From positions 54,436,099-54,500,098 of the forward strand of contig CM028381.1 of NCBI GenBank assembly GCA_013146195.2: 64,000 nt of DNA, written 5' to 3'. The translations under genes were made by a program, and so were the position numbers. Shown piece after piece: positions 22,481 through 34,436 of this stretch (its first letter is position 1; each line of letters starts with the position of its first letter). This stretch comes from Codonopsis lanceolata (lineage: Eukaryota > Streptophyta > Magnoliopsida > Asterales > Campanulaceae). The notes under the pieces are model-generated. The model saw nothing but the letters and a program-made list of their open reading frames with translations, was not told where the DNA came from and did no database searches.

Positions 22481-22585
22481 ATGTAATTCTCAAATTTATG
22501 CAATTTTTAAATTATGTAATTCTCAAATTTATGCAATTTTCGATTTATGTAATTCTCAAATTTATGTAATTTTCGACTTACGTAA
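22481..22585. repeat. ~33-bp tandem repeat, three copies
   Basis: atgtaattctcaaatttatg begins at 22481, 22513 and 22547, separated by (c)aattttcga-like spacers. Non-coding, downstream of the Harbinger pseudogene. Confidence 0.85.
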
Positions 22586-24230
22586 TGAGTTTATTTTACG
22601 AAGTATTTTTAATACGAAAATTTATGCAATTTATTTATAATATGCAATATATAAATTAAAACTATTTATAAAAGTATGTAATTTATTAATTAAAACTAAA
22701 AAGACGAAATTTATTTTATTGTACAAAGTATCTATAAGATACAATATATAAATTAAAAACTATTTATAAATTTATTTGTTTGAAAAATATAAATAAAAGA
22801 GTGTAAAGAAAAAACGGATAATTTGATAGTGGGACCCAAAAGACACTCAATTTGGGAATCTAACCATTGAGGAATTTTGTTATCAGGAAGTTGTGTTATT
22901 AAAATGGGATATGTGGCATGTGGAATCCACGAGGAACTTAATTTGGGAACTCAATTTTGTTATCATGAAGTAAATAAGTAGCAATGAATGTGCAGTCTTT
23001 TTATTGTTGTTGAGGACTTCGTTGATCAGTTTGTGATCTCTTGAATGTACTGAGTAAGATGACTTGAAGTTATTGAATAAGTTCATAGCATTAATTTCTT
23101 CAAGTCTTCAATGACATAATTTATATGAGAGCTTCCTTCAGACCGTTGAAGAAGACGAAGTGAGTAACAACTCTATTAGGTTGGATGGATTAAATGCAAG
23201 GAGCTCTTGTGTTGACTTCTTCTTCATTGAGAACTGATCGAAGTATGGAGAGGAGCAGTTACTGAATCGAGTAGGTGGAAGACAACAGATGTTGCACACC
23301 TGCAAGAGTTGGTACAGTTTGTGTCAGACTGTGTACCTGCTCTGTCCTATTCAGAAGTCGAAAGTTTCCATTCCTTCGAAAAAGCTGGAAAGACGTGTCC
23401 TTGAATTCATGAGTCAACGTTTAAAGGATATAATTCAAACTGATATTCTAAAATATCTTAATTAATAATCATCTTGATTAATGATGAGCTGGACATCCTA
23501 ACAATCTTCATACACGTCATACTACAGTTCGAAGGCAGACAAGGTTTATTGGTGAAGCCTTTGCCGAAATCTTTTGGTGATGACTGCCGAAACCTGTGAA
23601 GTCTAAATAATTATTCTAAAGGCAAAGTTCTATACATAGTTGTTACGCTAACTGGTACGTAGCCAATTTAGCCACTAAGTATAGAACCTAATGTAATGTA
23701 TGAGCAAATGAAAATCTAAATACAAATGAGAAACAAGAGAGAGGCGTGATAATTTCGGCCTAAGTCTCTGAGTTCTTTTTCAAAAACAAGGATACCCCGG
23801 CATGTTTACCAGGGCTGAAGGGTAACAGTTCGAAATATCTCTACATGAGTGCGCATGTGTGAATTAGCTAAAAAGCAGTAAACTCTTTTTCTTTTTGCAG
23901 ATGTAAAACAGTAAATTTTGGCCTATCTTTTTGTTCTTTTGTTGATTTCCTCGACTGATTAGTTTGAATCCCGTGAGGGGCAGAGTGAGCGCACGAGACA
24001 ACCATCACATCAATAAATAGAAAGAAAAGTGGGGAAACTATCTGTTCCTATTAATTACATTTGGTCCTAATCCCCAAAATAAAAATGAGAGAACGCAAAG
24101 ATAATTATTACATTTCTAACTAACATAATAATAAATGAAATAAAATGGCTCATACTTTTTTTTTGCTTTTGCGGATTGTACCGGTGCCAAAATGAAGCTG
24201 CTGCAAGATTTCCAAATCACACGCGTGCGC
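22586..24230. other. non-coding DNA, possibly an old LTR at 23090-24010
   Basis: No gene. 22800-22980 contains two related blocks (caatttgggaatc... and taatttgggaactcaattttgttatca) that could be Harbinger subterminal repeats. 23090-24010 has LTR-like composition, but no TG...CA boundaries, target duplication or primer site could be fixed. Confidence 0.35.
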
Positions 24231-24231
24231 G

Positions 24232-24277
<46 letters not shown>
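24231..24277. repeat. (AC)n(AT)n compound microsatellite
   Basis: About 12 AC units followed by about 11 AT units. The neighbouring cgcgtgcgcgc is alternating purine-pyrimidine as well. Confidence 0.95.
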
Positions 24278-24424
24278 AATGAGATATTTAGACTGTAAAT
24301 AAATAAATAAGAACATATTTAGCAAAAAACTCAAATAACATTTTAAAAAAACACAAATGGGTCTAGCCCTTATTTTTTAATTATTTTAAAAAAGATTAAA
24401 AAACACAACATCCCCAACATAGTT

Positions 24425-25723
24425 ACCACTATGAGTGCCCCGTTTCGAACTTTTCCTCGTATAAAATACGAGTGGTTTCAAAACTTAAGCGCATGAAATA
24501 CGGTTGGCCTCGTTGTGGACTCAAAAGTGTGTTAATAGAGTTGCCACCTCTGTTTTATGGATTAAACAGAGAAAAACCAAATATATTAGAATGTAAGGGT
24601 TCGGAGGCTAAGTTACGAGTTAGGAAGGGAACTCACCCTTTCGGTCTCAAAATGGGTTTTTAGATAAATATGTTCTTTTTATGCATTTAATCTAAGTAAA
24701 ACATTTGTGTGTGTGTGTGTGTGTATATATATATGCGATACGGAAAAATAAAGGAAATCTTATAACAACTACATTTTACAATTGCAATAAAAGTTTATGG
24801 AAATTAAACTATAATAACAACTTATTTTATAGGTATTTATAATAAAGATTATACCAGCATAACGACTTATTTTATATTTATATATATATATAAAAGAAAC
24901 TTATTAAATAATAAGAAATATAACTATTTCTACATTTAAAGTATACATATGAAATAAACTAATTAAATAGTAAGAAAATATAACTATTTCTACATTAAAG
25001 TAAAAATAGAAAGGAAACTTAATTAAATATCTACATTTTAACTATTTTTTATATTAAAGTATAAAAAAGGAAACTAATTAAAATCCATATTTAATTAGTA
25101 GATTAGAATAAATAACTACGAGGATAGAGCTTATCTCTTGGAGCGTGAGTGTTTGAACCTGGTATATGTCTAGGCTTAAGCCCTCTAGGCGATCTACATA
25201 TGCTTTCCCTATCCTTCTGGGAAAGGAAGTTTTTTTTGTTGTTTTTGTTTGTTTGTTGAAATTTGGGCAGCATAATTGCTTGTATTTGTTGTTTTTTGTG
25301 TTGGAACTTAGACGGCGTAACTGTTGTATTGTTGATGAAACGTTGATGTCGTGTCTGAATTTCAGCGGCGTAACGGCTGCGTTGGCGGCTTTTGGGAGCC
25401 AGGTTTAGGGCAATAACCTAATCAGTTAACTAGGTTTATATTTGGATGGTAGTTATAAGTGTTTAGGGAGGATCACTCAGTCTAGAGGGGAGAATGATAA
25501 CAACGCTTTTGCTCTCTAAAACTCTCTCTGAATTCTCTCCGTAAAATTCCTTCTTTCTGTAATAATTCCTCCTCTTCGTGCACTAAGGGAAGCCTTCTAT
25601 TTATAGGCTGAGCAGAACACGTGAATTCATTTCCTTTCTTTGTTAACTATTAATTCCCTTAGCCTTACAAATCAATCCTTTCAATTAAAGTCCTATTGAT
25701 TATCAATTTTGATGTATTCTACA
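24425..25723 (-). mobile_element. diverged, truncated Tat/Ogre-like LTR (minus)
   Basis: Shares landmark words in the same order with the LTRs at 40172, 47792 and 6664. These are ggttcggaggctaagttacgag near 24598, accctttcggtctcaaaa, the gggcagcataattgctt-type repeats near 25265-25390, and a TATA box on the minus strand (cttctatttatagg at 25588-25601). The right edge may be the ...ttctaca at 25723. The half containing the cccctaaacaaggga boxes is missing on the left. It is the most diverged copy of this LTR in the window. Confidence 0.65.
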
Positions 25724-25978
25724 TTAGTGGAGAATGGAGAGTGTCATGATATATAAGCATATGAGGTTTTTAAATTTTCATAAATATCTTTGATTAGAGT
25801 TTTTGGCCCTATAAATGAATCCGAGCATAGAAGTGACTGAGTCGAGACAAGTAACACACACAAAAATCAGAATGAAATTGGATGAGTTGGGTTGAAATTC
25901 TAAATATAATTGGTGTGCCCAATTATTTTGAGTTTTGATTATTTGTGAAATCTCTGAGACTAGTAAGAAACCATTATT

Positions 25979-26980
25979 GTGACGACCCGACCTGGATTCC
26001 AACATGAATCCCAAGGTCGTGCCGTTGGGACTAACACAAATAGAAGACAAGTACTTGCAAAGTAATAGTACAAGTCAATCGTTGAGCTATTAAGCTCTAA
26101 ATATGAACGTGAATTTGTACTAAAATACGGGTCAACAAAAATCGAGGATGCGAAAACGTTAACAAAATGAAGCCCCGAGCTAATAAGCTCGAAACCAAAA
26201 TCAAATGAAACTAAGAGAGACTATTGTCTCAAAAAAGGGGGAATACAAAACTCATATGCCATAAGATTGCAGACACATAACAAACCATCGACACTCTAGG
26301 CCGACGTTTCAACAAGGCCCCAACCTAATATACAACACAAGACCCAACGTCTATAACATACCGGGGTAACAACAACAATAATAACAACCAAACTATTGAT
26401 TGCCCCGAAGCTACTGCTTGCTGGGAGACAACTGAATAAATACTATAGAGTGAAATATACATGCTCGATTACAATAGTCGGTGACAGGAAAGTACAACAA
26501 GACTAAGAATACTACCAAACTCTAAAGTTTATATAACTTTACTCACAACGTCCTTATCAGAAAAGAAGGACAAAATAATAATAGCAATACAATGCTAGAT
26601 CGGACTCCGCGAGCTACGACTCGGAAGAAACAAAAACTACGACAATCACAAACCACACGATGTTAACTCAGCTATCAATCCACTATGCATAGCTACAGAC
26701 AGGATCTACATGACCTCAGCGCAGCTAACGGATAACTACAAACTAGAAACAAGGCACAAAGTGAGTCATAAAGACCTAGTACGCTACTACAATTAACAAT
26801 GACATAATATTATGCATTTTTTATAAATAATATTGGTATCGTGTTACTACAACGAAAATCCGTGAAGACGCGTCGTATGTCTATAGATACTCCACAAGAT
26901 AACCTTTTCTTCTCACTTACTAAACCATCCAAATGAATCAGAGTGAAATTCCATATTCATACACAAATCAAATGAATTTG
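25979..26980 (-). mobile_element. possible Ty3-type LTR fragment
   Basis: tgtgacgacccgacctgg at 25979 resembles the inverted 3' edge of Ty3 LTRs (minus strand ...GGTCGGGTCGTCACA). The following kilobase has the composition and a gtgagtcata motif comparable to the LTR at 19915. No second boundary, primer site or target duplication was found. Old intergenic DNA is the alternative. Confidence 0.35.
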
Positions 26981-27159
26981 AAAGCAGTTCTCATGAATAC
27001 ATCTTATGTAAGTATGTATAACTATCTATAATACAATAGAGCTCAGTCCCATAAAGAGCGGCTCAGATCGCTTAATTAACTTTATATCAAACGGTTGAGA
27101 TTGTATAATTATGTTTATATCATACGGCTGAGGTTACATAATTATACGGTATCTAACGG

Positions 27160-27890
27160 TTGAGATCGATTCCAAAAACTCCTCCCTCTCTGCGTCCCCC
27201 TCTCACTCTCCCTGTACAACTCCAACTCTCTTTCTCCGGCGTTCTTCCAATTGAAATGGGTTTCTCCTCCTTTTCTCCGAGTCTCATAAAGGCGGCTTCT
27301 CCCTCTCTCTCTTCATCTCCAAAAATCAACCGGCCCCAGCGAGACCACCCTTTCGTTCATCCATCTTCGCCCCTTCTTCCCCGGCGAATCTCACCACTGC
27401 CCCCTTTACCAAATCCACCGTTTACCAAACCCACTGCCCTCCCCTCCCGACCTTCGCCCCCGCCGCGAATCTCAAAGAAAGGAAATCGGTAAGTTTTAAT
27501 TTCCGTTTTTGTATAGTTTTAATTTCCACAGTTCGTTGGGTTTCCGTCTTTTGGGTCGGTACATTGCTTTTTTCCGTATTTGTATAGTTTTAATATCCAC
27601 AGTATTTGGATTTCAGGCTGCAAGCCGTCGCTGGGTTTCCTTCGCCTTCAGCTGTAACTTCTCCCCGAATTTACAGAGAGCTGCTCGATTCTCCTTAGTC
27701 TCTGTAATTTATTTTTCCTCTTTTTTATAGTTTAATCAAAAGGGTATTTGTATAGTTTGATCAAAAGGGTATTTCTGTATAGTTTGATGGATTGTGTTAA
27801 TTTGGATTTCAGGCTACAAGATTATTTTGAAGCTTCAAAATTAAAGGTTCTGTCTTTGGCTACTTCCCAGGTAAGTCTTTTATTTTGATG
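27160..27890 (+). other. leader-like exon/intron structure of unknown origin
   Basis: 27160-27492 is a Pro/Ser-rich open frame in pyrimidine-rich DNA that ends exactly where a donor-like cg|gtaagttttaat begins. Further downstream, exon-like pieces near 27617-27690 and 27812-27871 are preceded by ...ttcag and the second is followed by cag|gtaagt. This looks like the 5' untranslated leader and first introns of a plant gene. The coding part does not follow, so it is probably another captured fragment in the mosaic that continues to 31.4 kb. Confidence 0.35.
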
Positions 27891-28370
27891 AATGAATCTT
27901 GCTTGATTCGTTTGGGGATTATAGATATATTTGGGTATTCGTTTGTCCGATTGTTATGTGCCGTTGGATTAGGTGGTTAGTAGGAAAGTTGGTTTTTTTT
28001 TTCCTCTTATTTTCTCTTCATGTTCTTTAATTATTAGTTGAATTTAGTAAGATGATGAACAACTCAGGCTATCCTTTTTCTACTTTAAAATTGTGGCAGA
28101 TTAGGATCATTAGGTTGACTACACATTAACTGTATCTTGCTATGTCTCCCTCTCTCTTTTTCTGAACACTGACTCAACATCAAGCCTAGAAGTCATCTAT
28201 GAATTCTAGGCTTTTAATTTATAATAATAATCATCTATGAATTCTCTTTCAGCCTAGAAGTCATAATCGTCATGCCGGAGATGGACTGGCCCCATCCCCA
28301 CTTAACAGGTTTTAGGTTTGTTTATTTTCAGGTTATATATGGGTAATGGGGTTTTACTCGACGTTTGCGG

Positions 28371-28462
28371 CTTGGTCTAGGCAGGGTAGTCCTTGGATGG
28401 TAGTATCGATGGTGGGCTTGGTCTAGGCAGGGTGGTCCTTGGATGGTAGTATCGATGGTGTT
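28371..28462. repeat. 46-bp tandem duplication
   Basis: cttggtctaggcagggt(a/g)g followed by tccttggatggtagtatcga occurs at 28371-28416 and 28417-28462 with one visible difference. Confidence 0.95.
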
Positions 28463-28514
28463 TTCCGGCAAAACTCATATATTAATATAATCATACACAA
28501 ATAAATAAAAGTAA

Positions 28515-28917
28515 ATAAAATACCTCTGGGATCTGCAAATTGGGGAACAACATCATTTTTCATCCTAATAATTAGCAGTCAACCAAATCTTATTTTGAAA
28601 TTTGAAGTAAACTTACAAACGAACAGATGGTGCAGTGACTGCCATCAAATCTAAAAGGAGAGGTGTTATCACCATAGAAACAGATGGTGCAGAAAAATGT
28701 CTCCAGATTGCAATCAAAGAAGAGGTGTTATCACCATAGAAACAGTAAAAAGACATCTGAATCTAACCTGAATTAGCTTCAATGCTGAACATTCAATACA
28801 TGTTTCAATCTCCCTGAATTGTTGCATTATCTGCGACATCACCTGCTCTAGACTAACTGCCTGCTGCTCATCCCTCAAATCCAGTTTACAACCAACCACT
28901 ATAACCGGCACCTTTAC
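28515..28917 (-). pseudogene. captured fragment of a mitochondrial Rho GTPase (MIRO) gene
   Basis: One complete exon, 28768-28917, encodes exactly 50 codons with an acceptor (ttgatcag|GTAAAGG) and a donor (ATTCAG|gttaga). It reads VPVIVVGCKLDLRDE, VSLEQVMS, IMQQFREIETCIECSAL. This is the first GTPase domain of plant MIRO, including the G5-type ECSA and the CKLDLRD region. After an intron holding a ~59-bp duplication, the next exon starts at 28532 (tttgcag|ATCCCAGAG) and gives IPEVFY, as in MIRO. It then diverges abruptly at about 28514. No upstream MIRO exon was found. MIRO proteins sit in the outer mitochondrial membrane and control mitochondrial form and movement; this fragment cannot do so. 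Confidence 0.85.
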
Positions 28918-29534
28918 CTGATCAAAAGAGTAGATTCGACATCAATACCAAAATACAAAGAAGCGATTAATAAGGCCATATGTATTACTGTTCTTAATGT
29001 AATTAGATTGAGATGTAGAAGAAGTTTTGATTTCAAGAAGCTAACAGCACACGGAAGTAAAAAAGAAAAGGAAAAGCATTATGAAACAAAGAAAAATAGC
29101 CTTACTGAATTCTCTCTTTTATTGAATTTAAAATCAAGTGTTATTAGACACACTTCAAATTTCATACATGTATAATCTGCATCTAGGTGATTGAATATAT
29201 GCTGTCCCTCTCGGCCTCACTCTCTGACTGACTTGATCCTTGACACGATTGTGGGCTGAGTTTGTAGAGGTCACAGGGGTTTGAACTATTGAAATCAACC
29301 AATATGATCAGAAATCAACCTATGATTACAGTTCATTACTGAAGTACAAACATTGATCATAAAGAACCCGAACGAAATTAAGAAAAACAACATTGACGCT
29401 AAAGCTGAAAACCAAATTGTAAAAAACATATGTTGACAGTAAGTAGAAACTTAGATTCTAAATGGCCTTTAGACTTTGGAACAGAAATCCAAATCTATTT
29501 TGTACATAGTCAATAATATGAACCGGTTAAGTAC

Positions 29535-29595
29535 CTGCAGTGAGGAAAATCAACTGTCCATCCTTTGCTGGCTTTTTAGAACCTGAAACTGGAGC
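29535..29595 (-). pseudogene. captured exon of a glyoxylate/succinic semialdehyde reductase (GLYR) gene
   Basis: A 61-bp exon between a good acceptor (caattag|GCTCC) and donor (CTGCAG|gtactt) encodes APVSGSKKPAKDGQLIFLTA. This is the conserved substrate-binding block of the beta-hydroxyacid dehydrogenase family. The APVSGSKKPAxDGxLIFLTAG spelling fits the organellar plant GLYR2 branch best. In functional enzymes this motif contributes to NADPH-dependent reduction of glyoxylate and succinic semialdehyde. Neighbouring GLYR exons are not visible, so it is a single captured exon in the same orientation as the MIRO fragment. Confidence 0.75.
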
Positions 29596-29880
29596 CTAAT
29601 TGAAAACAATGAAGCCAAATAAAAATCTCCAACAAACATCAACATACCTGCATGCACATGTAAAAAGTAAGAACTCAGAAATCCAGCTTAATAACCAAGC
29701 ACAAAACCAAACTCAGGACTTCAGTTTATTTGAAGGTTATTTCTAAAATATAATAGCATTTGGAATAAAAAGAAAGCTACCAAAAGCAAATTTTGTACAT
29801 AGTCAATAATTATGCAGTGGAATAGGCCTGTAAACGATTCCAGCTTCTTAAATAATTGTACAGACGAAAATTGATCTCAC

Positions 29881-29924
29881 CTTTACATATTGCAATGCCC
29901 AGGTAAGAGAATAAGCTCTGGAAC
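29881..29924 (-). other. exon-like segment of unknown gene
   Basis: 44 bp bounded by an acceptor (gttgttgcag|GTTCC) and donor (GTAAAG|gtgaga) on the minus strand. Too short to identify. It shares orientation with the MIRO and GLYR fragments. Confidence 0.35.
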
Positions 29925-30530
29925 CTGCAACAACAAAAATCTCATTCAAAGTTCTAAACTTTCATGCACCAAAAGCAATTGGCACAATATATAAGCAAAC
30001 CAGAAGGGTTTGGGAATAGAAGGGTTTGGGATAGGGAAGGAGTGGAGAACGCTTTGTGAACTTTGCAATCTTTTCTATCCTTTGGTGCATTTGGAACAAA
30101 AGTGTTGGTCCTTAGTTTTGGTAAGCAAAGGCAAGAAGGAGAGAGGGGGGGGGGGCTTCTTATCTCTTTTTGAAAATCAGAGTACACAAAAATCAACTCC
30201 AGGTAACCAAAAAGAAAGGTTAAAGGAGTGAGTTGCTGCAGAATAAAATAGAAAACAATTTAGAACAATCCCTCAAATTGTAATTGCTAAAACAGATCGT
30301 AAGAGTTAAAATAAGTATCTTTAAGGAGGTAAAATTATAGACATATCTCAAACACTATGAACAAGTTAAGCTAGCAAATATTGACACAAGTTACTTATCA
30401 AATATATATTGGCACAAGTTAAATAAGCAGTTAAGTAAAATGACATAGTTATTTAAAGTGGTTCAAAGACTTTACCCTCGAGCCTCCTACGTCCACTATC
30501 TTCTCTCAAGCCAGATGGCGTTCCACTATA

Positions 30531-31435
30531 ATCAAGCCAAACAAGGCTCCAGGTTCTGTTAGTGTTGTCTAAACGCAATTCCAAGAGTTTTATTTTTCAG
30601 TTTTACAAGATCACTGGGAACTTTGACTCAAATCCAGAGTTCAGGCAGTTTACAAGCTTTCTGCAAACTTTCACTGGGAACTGTGTTTCTTTTTATCTTT
30701 TTTGAAACATACTGATGCTGGAAAAGGCTTGGGCTTTCTGATACTGTGGACAGGAATGAGGTATAGGTTTTGAATTTCAAAAGTTAGGACACAAAGGTCT
30801 GTTTGAGTGTAAAGCTGAAGAACGAGAAAAAGATTTGTGTGTGTGTCTCAGATAGATAGAGTCAATCATGGTGGAAGCCAAAATGGGGATGAAGACTGCA
30901 AGAGAGGGTTCTGTGGTGTAAGATGTTGAGAGTGAGGGTTAGAGAGAGATACTAACTGTGTTTGTCATTTGCAGCACTTCTGCAGTATAATGTTTTGATT
31001 TTCCCTTGATTCAAGCTCAGAGAATGGGCCATATTTTCTCTGTAGCAAAGTGGATGCTATGGTAGATGATACAGACTTCTCACAATCCTCGGATCTTTTA
31101 CAAGCCATACAAGGCTTCCCCGTATGGATTTCATTTTGTCGAAAACCTTGAAATCTTCGTTCTTGCCAGTCCAAAATAGAATCTATCAATTTTCTTTCGT
31201 TAGGGTCATTAACTTTCAGAAACTCAACGAGTTCCTTTATCTCTAAATCTGACTGGTATGAAACCCATGTACAGCAGCTTTGATTAGCACCATCAAGGTC
31301 ACACAGATAAGGACAGGAGGCTCTTGAATCAAGCCAAACAAGGCTCCAGGTTCTGTTAGTGTTGTCTAAATGCAATTCCAAGAGTTTTATTTTTCAGTTT
31401 TACAAGATCACTGGGAACTTTGACTCAAATCCAGA
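30531..31435. repeat. 110-bp direct repeats flanking ~690 bp
   Basis: atcaagccaaacaaggctcc... to ...ttgactcaaatccaga occurs at about 30531-30640 and 31326-31435 with only a couple of differences. The minus strand of the repeat encodes LDNTNRTWSLVWLD in both copies, so an exon was duplicated. In the left copy it is joined to a different downstream sequence than in the right copy. Confidence 0.85.
30965..31381 (-). pseudogene. unidentified host-gene fragment, 138 codons
   Basis: An open frame from ATG at 31381 to TAG/TAA near 30965. The composition is ordinary globular protein, unlike nearby noise. Notable stretches are LDNTNRTWSLVWLDSR, CPYLCDLDG, LVEFLKVNDPNERKLIDSI, WQERRFQGFRQNEIHTG and CMACKRSEDCE. 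I do not recognise the family. There is no plausible membrane segment or signal peptide. Its first ~20 codons are duplicated at 30531-30640. The setting, among captured MIRO and GLYR exons on the same strand, suggests it is another captured piece and not an independent gene, but it is the longest uninterrupted host-like frame here. Confidence 0.45.
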
Positions 31436-34400
31436 TTTGAGAGCAATACTATAATGATCATATTTCATTAGTCGAAATAATGGCGAAGGACAACTTCGTC
31501 ATTTCTAGGGTTAATTAATGTGTTTTACTATATTCCAGTTACATGATTAATTAGTTAATTATAACAGTAATTAGTTAAGACTTTCTTTCGTAGACTTTTT
31601 GACAATAACACGAGATTATTTTATATGTCATGCCTTTTGGTTTCTCAAATTTACCCCCCTCCTAAAAATATAATCACAATTCTATAATTCATAAGGCTAC
31701 CTATAATTCGTTACATTAATAACCACTCGCTTTTCGTTAAATATTAAATAATTAAAAGGTTAACAATAAATAAAATAATTAGTTTGATGGAGATCATTTG
31801 GGTGTATTTAATAATAATAATAATAATAATAATAGTAATGATATTATATTGATGAAGATGATGATAATAATATTGATGTAATCATAGTAATAATAATAAT
31901 TTTTAATATTTTTATTCATATTAATAGATGCAGTTTTTTTATCATCATTACCATCAATAAAAAGAAAAATAAGTTTCCATTTATATGAAATATATTATCA
32001 TAACGGCGTTGGTAGAAACGTTAACTTTCAAATTTCTTGGAATGATATTTTAAATTTGGGACTTTTGGATCGAAAAGTTATGTTTGGAACTTTTAAATAT
32101 GAAATTTTTTAGGGAAACTATTCAGTATTTTTCTTTTTCTTTTTTGTATGTTACATTTACCATTTTTATCCTCAATTAAGTTTCTACTCTATTTGATAGG
32201 CTCCACTGTTATGTGGATATATTTGGAATACACATACATTTTTAATATTTATAATTATAATAAACGCAATTAGTTTTTTATTATATGTGCGTTGAGTAAA
32301 AAAAGACTTTTTTTAGATACTAAAGGAATATTTAATAATAACGGAATCTCCTATACCGATAACTAATTGTCATGAAAGTCTGGCATTGCCACTACACCCA
32401 CACATACACAGATAAAATAAATTTCAAAAAAAAGAAGATATTAATTGCCAACTGTCATCATTGTTTTAAATGTCAATTGAACAGGATTCTGCAATCCTTA
32501 ATAGGAACCTTTGGTTGTATTTGCAGTCTGCTCTACATTTTCCTCTTTTTTTTGTCGAGCAAAGGTTTCCGTCAAAGCTTTTCCCTCCGTTTTCATCTCC
32601 AAAGACTTCGCCGTCGCCTTCTCTATTCTGTAAGTTTGTTTTCCCTGATTATTATGGATTTAATTGTTGTGTTTGTAGCATTTGGTCTCAGAACAAAATA
32701 TGTAATCTATAATCTATAAAATCTGAAAAATCTAGGCCTTGCGATTGGAATAGCATTTTTAAACTGTGAATTAATTGATAAAATTTACGTGCTGGTGGGA
32801 TCTCTTTGTTTTACAGCCACCTTTATTATGACCGGTAGCCATGAAGTAAATAAGCATATTTAGAGTGTGCTATGAATTACATGTATTACTATGGATTAAA
32901 GTAAATAAGTATATTTAAAGTGTGCTACGGATTACATGTCTCATCACATACATACACACACAACTCTTATTCACATCTTTCTTTATTACATATGTCAATG
33001 TTATATTTAATAATACAAAAGTAACTTTAGATTTTTATTTCACTATGGATGATCATATTATTTTAATTGGTTACCAAGATATGTAAATTTAAAATTGTTT
33101 ATTATATTGATTTAATTAAATACTAACACCGTTACAAAAGAAAGTTTTAATTTTTTTTAAAAAAATTACAAAAGAAAGTTTTAATTTTGGATTTTAAAAT
33201 TGGAACAAAGCTGGAAAACATAGGCCTTTTTTATCTATAAAAAATTGAGTTAAAACATAGGCCTTTAGTCATCATCCAGCTAATATGTAGTTAAATTTGC
33301 GTTATTTATGGGGTTTTAAGTCAGAATTTGCGTTGTTCATGCTTCATTATTTATTATTTTAACATGTCAGGAGCAACAACCCTTAATTGTTTATTATCAG
33401 AAGTATTTTTGTGTGTATTAGGTATTGTCATTTGTGTTATTGTGTTGAATCATGGACTGACCTTGAATTGTCCACACACCCACACATGGAAGCTAAGTTT
33501 ACTAAATGCTTAAATGTTAGGGATAAAAAACTACTGAAACCCATTGATCATTAGCATAAGTTGTAGCAATTAGAAAAAAAATTGGTAAGAATCTGAAAAT
33601 TGGGTTCTTTTTCAAATTTATTTTCAAAGTTCTTTAAATACCCATTAAAAAAAATAAAGATTGAAAAAGTGTCTTAGGAAATAAAAAAAATTAAAATTGC
33701 TCATTTGACTTATTGTTAGTTTTTGAAAATAGCTAAAATTGTTTCACCTTGAGGCTCTACACTGAATTTAGTAAAAACTAAATGTTATCACTTTTTATTT
33801 TATTTTCAATGCTTTTACATATTCTCTGTTTATTTTTACTTTCTCACCCCCTTATACAGTATTTTCAGATATATTGTTAACCCAGTTTATCAATCTCGCA
33901 AGTAATCGCCTGTTTGTCAATCTCGCGAGCCAATTTCTCTGGGTATTGTACGAATTAGATGATTGTCATGTAAAAATTGAATGCAGTGTGTTGTAAATGA
34001 TTAATTGTATGACATATTTTGTGAGTTTGACATATTTATGTATTCTGCATTTTCTGTATTATGGCAAAAAGAAAATATATTTCGGAAATTCCTATGTGTT
34101 GCACATGGCATCTATTAGGTGGGACGATTTGCTTTTTTTTTTTTTTTTCTTTTTTGTCTTCAACACTATCATAATCATAACAAAAATGCAAATTGATCAT
34201 CAAATTGTGCAAGACCGTAAACTCTCGGGATCAAGTAGGGAAACAAATGATGTGACAGACTACCTTGGGAATTGGGAAGAAGGGTGCAATCCAACTCCTT
34301 TTCAAGTTATTAGTCCAATGAGAGTTTTTAACAATCTGCTTTAGCATTTTATTTTGGTTTTTACTTATCCATTACCAATTATTACATCAATCAAACACAT

Positions 34401-34436
34401 ATTTGGAAAAAAAATAAGTTGTCAAGCCATGCTACT
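31436..34436. other. AT-rich DNA without genes
   Basis: Contains a (TAA)n tract near 31809-31835 and a pyrimidine-rich leader-like stretch at 32535-32640 ending in a donor-like ctg|gtaagttt pattern. It also has an imperfect 40-bp repeat (aagtaaataag(c/t)atatt, near 32840 and 32898). The segment 33010-33130 matches the Helitron subterminal region at 35140-35280 (ctttagatttttatttcact, ggatgatcatatt, ggttaccaagatatg) and is therefore an older Helitron fragment. No protein family seen. Confidence 0.5.

Noticed and set aside
24116..24334. Reading frame over the (AC)(AT) microsatellite; similar frames at 36606-36821, 51325-51716 and 54270-54473
   Set aside because: These frames exist only because dinucleotide repeats have no stop codons in some phases.
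27025..27040. TCTATAATACAATAG as a definite Helitron 5' end
   Set aside because: The motif is AT-rich and could occur by chance. Without a second copy of the element the boundary cannot be claimed, so it is mentioned only as a candidate.
27160..27492. 110-codon Pro/Ser-rich frame as a protein-coding gene
   Set aside because: Composition is that of a pyrimidine-rich untranslated leader, it ends at a donor-like site, and no coding exon follows. Listed only as leader-like sequence.
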